This document shows, in pieces, positions 58,125-64,000 of a stretch of 64,000 bases of DNA (its first letter is position 1; each line of letters begins with the position of its first letter). The notes under the pieces are model-generated. The model saw only the letters and a list, made by a program, of their open reading frames with translations. It did not search any database and was not told the origin of the DNA. The DNA comes from Amycolatopsis sp. NBC_01488 (lineage in GTDB: Bacteria; Actinomycetota; Actinomycetes; Mycobacteriales; Pseudonocardiaceae), in assembly GCF_036227105.1 (NCBI RefSeq), contig NZ_CP109434.1, positions 3,042,001 through 3,106,000 of the forward strand, written 5' to 3'. Made by a program: the position numbers and the translations under genes.

Positions 58125-59810
58125 CTAGGGCGACGGGATCATCGCCGTCAGGATCGTGGCCTGCAGCAGGGAGATCACGCCGACCACCGCGGTCAGCAGC
58201 AGCGACCAGAGGAACGTCTGCCGCAGCAGGGATCCCTCCTTGCCGCTCTGCCCGATCGCCGTCGCGCCGATCGACAGGTTCTGCGGCGAGATCATCTTGC
58301 CCATCACGCCGCCCGACGTGTTCGTCGCGCCGGCCAGGATCGGGTTGAGGTTCAGCTGCTGGGCCGAGATCACCTGCATCGGGCCGAACAGGCTGTTCGT
58401 CGACGCGTCCGACCCCGTCAGGAAGACGCCCAGCCAGCCGATGTAGGCCGAGAACAGCGGGAAGACCGCGCCCGTCGTCGCCAGGGCCAAGCCCAGCGTC
58501 TGCGTCGCGCCGGAGTAGTTCATCACGAACGCGATCGCGAGGATCATGAAGATCGTCGCGAGCGCCCAGCGCATCTGGAACAGCGTGCTCCGGTACGTCT
58601 TCGCCAGCAGCCCCGGCCGCGCGCCCATTGCGAACCCGGCGAGCACCGCCGCGACGAGCGCGACCGTGCCCGGCGAGAAGAGGAAGTCGACGGTGAACGT
58701 CGCCGCGTACGGCGCGTTCTTCGCGGTGATCGGCGGGTGCTGGATCACGTGGTTGTGCAGCCCCGGCCACGCGAAGACCCAGTCGGCCTCGTGCAGCAGC
58801 TTCGTCAGGTCCAGCCAGGTGGGCAGGTTCTTGAAGATCGTGCCGATCCGCGACAGGAAGATGGCGAGGATCAGGATGATGTAGGGCATCCACGCGTAGA
58901 GCGCGCCGCGCCCGGCCTGCGCGGCTCCGAGGCTCTTCGCCGCGGCTTCTTCGCCGTCGAAGCGCCACACCGACGCGGGCTGCCAGAACCGCGTCAGGAC
59001 CCACAACGCGGCCATCGCGGTGAGCGCGGCGAGGACGTCGACCAGGCTGGCGCTGATGTAGTTGGACGCGGCGAACTGCATGGCCGCGAACGCGAGCCCG
59101 GCGGTCAGCACCGCCGGCCACACCTCGAGCATGCGCTTCCAGCCGGCCAGCACCACGACGAGGAAGGCGGGGATGATCAGCGCAAGCACGGGAACCTGAC
59201 GCCCGACCATCGCCGAGAACAGCTCGGTCGCCTGGTCCTGCTTGACGTGCATGATCGGCGCGGTCAGCCTGCCGAGCACGATCAGCGGGTTGCCGAGCCC
59301 GCCGAACGCGACCGGCGCGGTGTTCGCCAGCAGCGCCAGCACGACGGCCTTCACCGGCGGGAACCCGAGCGCGGCCAGCATCGCCGCGGTGATCGCGATC
59401 GGCGACCCGCCGCCCGCGACGCCTTCGAGCAGCGCGCCGAAGCCGAACGCGATGAGCAGCGCCTGCAGCCGCCGGTCCTCGCTGAACCCGGCGAGCACGC
59501 GCTTGATCGCGTCGAACCGGCCGGTGGCGACCGTGACGTTGTGGAAGTACACGGCGTGGAACGCGATCCAGGCCACCGACCAGACGCCGAAGAGCACGCC
59601 CATCGCGGCGGAGTCGAACGCCAGCGCGGCCGGCATCCGGTACAGCAGCAGGGCCACGCCGAGCGCGGTGACCAGCGCGAGCGCGGCCGAAAGGTGCGCG
59701 GAGAAGCGGACCACGCCGAGCGCGACGAGCAGCACGATGATCGGGAGCGCGGCGAGCAGCGCGGAGACCCAGAGGCCGCCCGCCGGCTGGTAGTCCTGGA
59801 GCCAGGTCAT
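58125..59810 (-). CDS. L-lactate permease (LctP family)
   Basis: 561 residues, ATG 59810 (the longer open frame to 60707 overlaps the regulator and is rejected). About 14 membrane helices. The family motifs EGVAGGGSPIAITAAMLAAL and APVAFGGLGNPLIVLG lie near residues 130-185, and NTSGGVMGKMISPQNLSIGA near the C-terminus. It carries lactate or glycolate with protons. Its ATG overlaps the upstream IclR gene's stop (ATGA), so the regulator controls its own operon. The short N-terminus matches the family. Confidence 0.93.
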   Translation of the reverse strand: MTWLQDYQPAGGLWVSALLAALPIIVLLVALGVVRFSAHLSAALALVTALGVALLLYRMPAALAFDSAAMGVLFGVWSVAWIAFHAVYFHNVTVATGRFDAIKRVLAGFSEDRRLQALLIAFGFGALLEGVAGGGSPIAITAAMLAALGFPPVKAVVLALLANTAPVAFGGLGNPLIVLGRLTAPIMHVKQDQATELFSAMVGRQVPVLALIIPAFLVVVLAGWKRMLEVWPAVLTAGLAFAAMQFAASNYISASLVDVLAALTAMAALWVLTRFWQPASVWRFDGEEAAAKSLGAAQAGRGALYAWMPYIILILAIFLSRIGTIFKNLPTWLDLTKLLHEADWVFAWPGLHNHVIQHPPITAKNAPYAATFTVDFLFSPGTVALVAAVLAGFAMGARPGLLAKTYRSTLFQMRWALATIFMILAIAFVMNYSGATQTLGLALATTGAVFPLFSAYIGWLGVFLTGSDASTNSLFGPMQVISAQQLNLNPILAGATNTSGGVMGKMISPQNLSIGATAIGQSGKEGSLLRQTFLWSLLLTAVVGVISLLQATILTAMIPSP

Positions 59811-60589
59811 CCCCGCTGCCCGCGGACGTATCCGAGCCGCAGCGAAAGCGCGGCGGCGGTCCCGGCCACGGAGGCACCCAGTTCGTCGAGCCGCCGCAGC
59901 ACGCGCGGCGCCGGCCCGGCGATGCTGATGGCGGCGATCGGCCGTCCCGAGTGATCGCGCACGGCCGCGGCGACGCACCCGACGTCCGGCTCGTTTTCGA
60001 CCTCGTCGATGGCCCAGCCGCGACGGCTGGTGCGCGCGAGCTCGTCGAGCAGGCGAAGCGGGTCGTTGATCGTCTTGAGCGTCAAGGAGTCCAGTTTCAT
60101 GCGGCGGACGCGTTCGGCCCGGTCGGCCTCGGGCAGCGCGGCGAGCCACGCCTTCCCGAGGGACGTCGCGTGCTGCGGCCGCCGCGTGCCGAGCCGGCAG
60201 GCGAGGGTGACGGCACTGGCACTGCGTTCGGTGGCGACGTAGACCATGGTGTCGTTGTCGGGCACGGCGAGGTAGGTGGTCTCCCCGGACCGTTCGGCGA
60301 GCGACGCGAGGTACCGCGGCGCACACCGGTGCAGATCGGTGGCGGCCATGGCCCGCGCGCCGAGCTCGACGAGTCTCGTGCCGAGCCGGACCCGCCCGGT
60401 GACCTGGTCGGCTTCGAGGTATTCGAGGCTCTTCAGGGTGCCGACGATGCGGTAGGCGGCACTGCGGGAAAGCCCCAGTTGCCGAGCGATCGCATTGGTG
60501 GAAATCTCCTGGTGCCGACCCACGTGCTCCAGCACCGCGAGCCCGCGTTCGAGAGTTCCGCTGTTCTCCAGCCCGCGCTCCGGTCCCAC
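59807..60589 (-). CDS. IclR-family transcriptional regulator
   Basis: 260 residues. The N-terminal winged helix (about 10-70) has STNAIARQLGLSRSAAYRIV, and the C-terminal IclR effector domain (about 90-250) has TSLGKAWLAALPEADRAER and AISIAGPAPRV. It overlaps the downstream lactate permease by four bases, so lactate or a related acid is the probable effector. Direct repeats GGTAACACCTCCGATG/GGTACAACCTCCGATG lie upstream and may be its operator. Confidence 0.92.
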   Translation of the reverse strand: MGPERGLENSGTLERGLAVLEHVGRHQEISTNAIARQLGLSRSAAYRIVGTLKSLEYLEADQVTGRVRLGTRLVELGARAMAATDLHRCAPRYLASLAERSGETTYLAVPDNDTMVYVATERSASAVTLACRLGTRRPQHATSLGKAWLAALPEADRAERVRRMKLDSLTLKTINDPLRLLDELARTSRRGWAIDEVENEPDVGCVAAAVRDHSGRPIAAISIAGPAPRVLRRLDELGASVAGTAAALSLRLGYVRGQRG

Positions 60590-61004
60590 GCTGCCCTCCG
60601 TTGGACGTTCCCCGGTTTCCGCTCAGCGGTACGCATTTCCGCTGGGTGGGGTTGGACGGTAACACCTCCGATGTATGTGCGGAAGATCTTGGAATACTTC
60701 GGAACAAAGCCGGTAGTTGTGCATGCTAATTGGTACAACCTCCGATGGTTAACTTTCCTGCCTATGGCGGTTGTGGAGCCGTTGCCAGGGTCGTTCGACA
60801 AGTTCGACAGAGGCGCCGTTCAGATTCGTGAATGGGTCGTGAAGGGCGTAGAGGCGGGTCTTGAATGACTCGTTCGGAACCTCCGGCGACCTGGGCGAGC
60901 CATTCGAGACGGCGCTACGGGCCTCGCCGGGTCTGCTCGGCGCTCGGGTGGGCCGAGTCACGGACTCAGCGAAATCACAGCGCCCGCCAAGCACCATCCA
61001 GCCA
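60590..61004. other. 415-base divergent region, unusually AT-rich
   Basis: Upstream of the IclR gene (minus) and murT (plus). 60660-60800 is clearly AT-richer than the rest of the window and contains the two 16-base direct repeats. The murT frame remains open through 60861-61004, but those codons lack the MurT start pattern and are not included. Confidence 0.5.
60658..60747. repeat. Two 16-bp direct repeats (possible operator)
   Basis: GGTAACACCTCCGATG (60658-60673) and GGTACAACCTCCGATG (60732-60747) differ at two positions and are 74 bases apart, about seven helical turns. They lie 69 and 143 bases upstream of the iclR start, so looped binding of a tetrameric IclR-type protein is a reasonable guess. 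Confidence 0.45.
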
Positions 61005-62234
61005 GTGTCCGCCCGAAGCCCTCTCCGTACCCGTGCGTCCGTCGCCGCCGGGCGCGTCAGCGCCTGGCTCTCCCGCAGCGCCGGCCTCGGTCAAGGCGGT
61101 GTCATCGGTGGGCGGGTGATGCTCGCGCTCGATCCGCGCGCGCTCAAGCGGCTGGGGCGGGACCGGACCGTCGTGCTCGTCACCGGCACCAACGGCAAGA
61201 CCACCACCGCCCTGATGATCACGCGCGCCCTCGAAGCCCTCGCCGAGGTCGCCGCCAACAGCGACGGCGCCAACATGCCCGACGGCGTCCTCGCCGCACT
61301 GGCCGCGCGGCCCGACGCGCCCTACGCCGTTCTCGAAGTCGACGAGACCTACCTGCCCTGGGTCGCCGAGCAGGTGAACCCCGCGGTGCTCGTCCTGCTC
61401 AACCTCAGCCGCGACCAGCTCGACCGCGTCGGCGAGGTGCGCTCGACCGAACGCGATCTGCGCGCCGCGATCGCCGCACATCCCGAAACCACGATTGTCG
61501 CCAATAGTGACGACGTTCTCGTCACCTCCGCGGCCACCGATGCGTCGAAGGTCGTGTGGGTCGGCACCGGCCGCCGCTGGACCGGGGACTCGACCGCCTG
61601 CCCGCGCTGCGACGGCCTGATCAAGCACGAAAAAGACCACTGGAGCTGCGCCTGCGGCCTCGCCCGCCCCGAGCCGGCCTGGACCCTCGACGGGGACCTC
61701 GTCAGCACGCCCGGGGGTCGGCAAGTCGACCTCGACCTCCGGCTGCCCGGCGACGCGAACCGCGCCAACGCCGCGTTCGCGCTCGCCGCCGCGCACCGGC
61801 TCGGCGTGCCGCCGCACACCGCCGCCGCGCGGCTGCGGACCATCACCGACATCGGCGGCCGCTACCGCACGGTCCGCCGGTCGCGGCACTTCGTGCGGCT
61901 CATGCTGGCCAAGAACCCGGCCGGCTGGGTCGAAACCCTGCGGGTGCTGGACGAGGACACCCCGGTCGTCGTCGCCGTCAACGCCCAGGAGGCCGACGGC
62001 CGCGACCTGTCCTGGCTCTGGGACGTGCACTTCGAACGGCTGCGCGGCCGGCAGGTCGTGGTCACCGGCGAGCGCGGCGCCGACCTCTCCGTGCGGCTCT
62101 GCTACGCCGAGGTCGCGCACTGGGCCGAGCCCGACCCGGTCGCCGCGATCGACGCGCTGCCGCCCGGCGCCGTCGAGCTGGTCGCCAACTACACCGCGTT
62201 CCGCGACCTCGTGAGCAGGCTGCCCGGTGACTGA
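61005..62234 (+). CDS. murT: Lipid II isoglutaminyl synthase, MurT subunit
   Basis: 409 residues from GTG 61005, where the family pattern VSARSPLRTRASVAAGR begins. P-loop VTGTNGKTT (about 60-67), Mur ligase central domain, and a CxxC...CxC ribbon (CPRCDGLIKHEKDHWSCACG, about 203-222) diagnostic of MurT. With GatD it amidates D-glutamate of lipid II to isoglutamine, essential for efficient cross-linking in many Gram-positives. GatD starts 8 bases before its stop, so both are translated together. Confidence 0.95.
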   Translation: MSARSPLRTRASVAAGRVSAWLSRSAGLGQGGVIGGRVMLALDPRALKRLGRDRTVVLVTGTNGKTTTALMITRALEALAEVAANSDGANMPDGVLAALAARPDAPYAVLEVDETYLPWVAEQVNPAVLVLLNLSRDQLDRVGEVRSTERDLRAAIAAHPETTIVANSDDVLVTSAATDASKVVWVGTGRRWTGDSTACPRCDGLIKHEKDHWSCACGLARPEPAWTLDGDLVSTPGGRQVDLDLRLPGDANRANAAFALAAAHRLGVPPHTAAARLRTITDIGGRYRTVRRSRHFVRLMLAKNPAGWVETLRVLDEDTPVVVAVNAQEADGRDLSWLWDVHFERLRGRQVVVTGERGADLSVRLCYAEVAHWAEPDPVAAIDALPPGAVELVANYTAFRDLVSRLPGD

Positions 62235-62940
62235 CTCGATCGTCCAGATCGGCCTCCTGCTGCCCGAGGTGCTCGGCACCTACGGCGATTCCGGCAACGC
62301 GCAGGTCCTCTGCCAGCGGCTGCGCTGGCGCGGGTTCGACGCCGAGGTCGTGCCGGTCGCGCTCGGCGAGCCGGTACCGTCCACTTTGGACCTCTACCTG
62401 CTCGGCGGCGGCGAGGACGGCGCACAGGCACTGGCCGCGGCCCACCTCCGGAAGTACCGGCGGGCGCTGACGCCGCAGGCGGTGGTCTTCGGCGTCTGCG
62501 CCGGCCTGCAGGTGCTCGGCACCCGCTTCCGCGGCCTCGACGGCGTCGACCACGACGGTCTCGGCCTGCTCGACGTCGCCACCGAAGCCGGCGCGCGGCG
62601 CGCGGTCTCCGAACTCGTCGCGACGTCGTCCGGGCTGCTGGACGACGCCCCGCTCACCGGGTTCGAGAACCACCTCGGCGTCAGCAAGCTCGGCTCCGGC
62701 AGCGAGTCGCTCGGGCACGTCGTGCGCGGTACCGGCAACGGCGACGGCACCGAAGGCGCGGTGACCGACCACATCGTCGGCACCTACCTGCACGGCCCGG
62801 CGCTCGCCCGCAACCCCGCGCTGGCGGACCTGCTGCTCACCTGGACGGTCGGGCACCCCCTGCCGCCGCTGGAGCTGCCCGAGGTCGACCGCCTGCGCGT
62901 GGAGCGGCTCACCGCCACCCGCCGGCGGCGGACTTCGTAG
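62227..62940 (+). CDS. gatD: Lipid II isoglutaminyl synthase, GatD glutaminase subunit
   Basis: 237 residues from GTG 62227, overlapping murT by eight bases. Class I glutamine amidotransferase with nucleophile Cys91 (FGVCAGLQVLG) and catalytic His189 (GTYLHGP); the CobB/CobQ-like GatD fold lacks a third classical Glu and uses a shorter dyad-type site. It releases ammonia from glutamine for MurT. Complex formation is known for the family. Confidence 0.95.
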   Translation: MTDSIVQIGLLLPEVLGTYGDSGNAQVLCQRLRWRGFDAEVVPVALGEPVPSTLDLYLLGGGEDGAQALAAAHLRKYRRALTPQAVVFGVCAGLQVLGTRFRGLDGVDHDGLGLLDVATEAGARRAVSELVATSSGLLDDAPLTGFENHLGVSKLGSGSESLGHVVRGTGNGDGTEGAVTDHIVGTYLHGPALARNPALADLLLTWTVGHPLPPLELPEVDRLRVERLTATRRRRTS

Positions 62941-62969
62941 TGGCCGCACTCCGTGGTTACGCTGAGTTG

Positions 62970-64000
62970 GTGAAACTGGGCAGGGTGATCGCCGCGACCG
63001 GCGTGCGCATGCGAACCACCGCGGTGGCCGTCTTCGCGCTCGCGCTGGCCATCGCGGCCGCGCTCGCGGTGGTCGTGGTGCTGCTGGAAGAGTCGCTGGA
63101 CCGCAGCGTCACCGAAAGTGCCCGCAGTACCGGCCGGCAGGTCGCCATCCAGCTCGTCCGCGAGGGCGCGCGCGACCTCAGCGCGTCCGACGTCGCCAGC
63201 ACTGGCGACACCGAGGCCGTCACCCAGGTGCTCAACGCGCGGGGCGTGCCGATCGCGAGCGACCCGGCGATCGTCGGGCACCCGCCGCTGACCGCCGCCC
63301 GCCCGGCCGTGGGCCAGGAGACCATCGAGACCCTCCCGCTCGGGCTCAACGGCGACAGCGCCGACTACCGCGTCGTGTCGCAGGAGGTGAACGGGCCGGG
63401 CGGGCCGTACACGGTGGTTTCCGCTCGGTCGTTGGAGCCGGTGACCGAGGCCTCGACCCGGCTGACGCTCCTGCTCGGGCTGATCGCGATCCCGCTGCTG
63501 GCGATCGCCGGGCTCGCGGTCTACCGCGCGGTCGGCTCGGCGCTGCGGCCGGTCGAGCGGATGCGCCGGACCGTCGCCGAGATCTCGACGCGCGACCTCA
63601 CCGCCCGCGTCCCGCTGCCGCCGGGCGGTGACGAGGTGCACCGGCTGGCCGTGACGCTCAACGAGATGCTCCGGCGGCTCGCGTCGGCGCAGGCCGCGCA
63701 ACGCCGGTTCGTCGCGGACGCCAGTCACGAGCTGCGCTCGCCGCTGTCCACGATCAGCACCGCGCTCGACGTCTCCGGGCGGCACCCGGAGAGCACCGAG
63801 GATCTGGTGCCGGTGATCGCCAGGGAGACCGCGCGGCTGCGCGAGCTCGTCGACGACCTGCTGATGCTCGCCCGCACCGACGACGCGACCGACCGGCCGT
63901 CGCGCACCGAGGTCGATCTCGACGACATCGTCCGCGCCGAAGCGGAGCGGGTCCGCGCCGAGTGCGCGCTGGACGTCGAGGTCCGGGCCGGGCCGGCGAA
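62970..64000 (+). CDS. Sensor histidine kinase, C-terminus cut by window edge
   Basis: 343 codons from GTG 62970 to the window end. An N-terminal membrane helix (about 14-41), an extracellular stretch, and a second helix (about 166-188) lead into a HAMP domain and the HisKA phosphoacceptor helix VADASHELRSPLSTI with His253. The HATPase domain begins but is cut. No response regulator is visible in the window; it may lie downstream. The start codon is a choice among GTGs, so the N-terminus is approximate. Confidence 0.9.
   Translation, partial: MKLGRVIAATGVRMRTTAVAVFALALAIAAALAVVVVLLEESLDRSVTESARSTGRQVAIQLVREGARDLSASDVASTGDTEAVTQVLNARGVPIASDPAIVGHPPLTAARPAVGQETIETLPLGLNGDSADYRVVSQEVNGPGGPYTVVSARSLEPVTEASTRLTLLLGLIAIPLLAIAGLAVYRAVGSALRPVERMRRTVAEISTRDLTARVPLPPGGDEVHRLAVTLNEMLRRLASAQAAQRRFVADASHELRSPLSTISTALDVSGRHPESTEDLVPVIARETARLRELVDDLLMLARTDDATDRPSRTEVDLDDIVRAEAERVRAECALDVEVRAGPA

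Overview
The window is very GC-rich, with GTG and occasional TTG starts, many 1-4 base start/stop overlaps and pronounced G/C at third codon positions. Together with XRE/DUF397 pairs, a MurT/GatD pair, an OtsB-GH15 fusion and many ECF sigma factors, this points to a filamentous actinomycete. Pseudonocardiaceae, most likely Amycolatopsis or a close relative, is my inference. There is no phage, insertion sequence, CRISPR array or rRNA. One tRNA (Thr, anticodon UGU) is present.

Layout. 0-3.9 kb: a truncated ECF sigma gene, a membrane-anchored hydrolase and its winged-helix regulator, then an XRE/DUF397 pair and a small membrane protein. 4-9.6 kb: trehalose genes (otsA and an otsB-GH15 fusion) and a ThrE-type exporter. 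9.8-12 kb: tRNA-Thr, a patch of decayed coding sequence, and an L,D-transpeptidase. 12-16.5 kb: a CPBP protease, a NarL-type two-component pair, a hydrolase and two small secreted or membrane proteins.

16.5-32.3 kb is the most unusual region. An XRE-NB-ARC-TPR regulator, a possible micro-ORF and an unknown 340-residue protein lead into a tightly packed Ter-type stress operon. That operon encodes TerD, a DUF475/TerC-like membrane protein, a second TerD, TelA, a helical protein, a degenerate TerD, a repeat-linker protein, a TIR-NB-ARC-TPR (NLR-like) protein, a receptor-type Ser/Thr kinase with PASTA and NPCBM-like ectodomains, and an FHA-ABC transporter. It reads as sensor (kinase ectodomain), phosphoprotein reader (FHA), calcium-binding TerD assembly and NAD-cleaving or signalling effector (TIR). 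Inverted GTTTCC/GGAAAC elements lie upstream of several genes around its left edge.

32.3-46.6 kb: a voltage-sensor-like membrane protein, a two-headed MerR regulator divergent from an erythromycin-esterase-like gene, secreted carbohydrate-active and proteolytic enzymes (a beta-helix protein, an S53 peptidase, a GH29 fucosidase), a SigJ/ECF41 sigma factor with a textbook autoregulatory promoter, and a SpvB/RHS protein whose 3' end stops inside a dispersed hairpin repeat.

46.7-52.3 kb: an overlapping cassette of a cytoplasmic subtilase, an ECF sigma factor and a small protein, followed by a CHAT (caspase-like) TPR protein. It looks like a protease-signalling system. 52.4-58.1 kb: DUF4232 secreted proteins, a reductase-like and an Rsm22-like gene, and an ECF42 sigma factor with two DGPF/YCII proteins and a matching promoter. 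58.1-64 kb: lactate permease with an IclR regulator, the MurT/GatD lipid II amidation pair, and a sensor kinase cut by the window edge.
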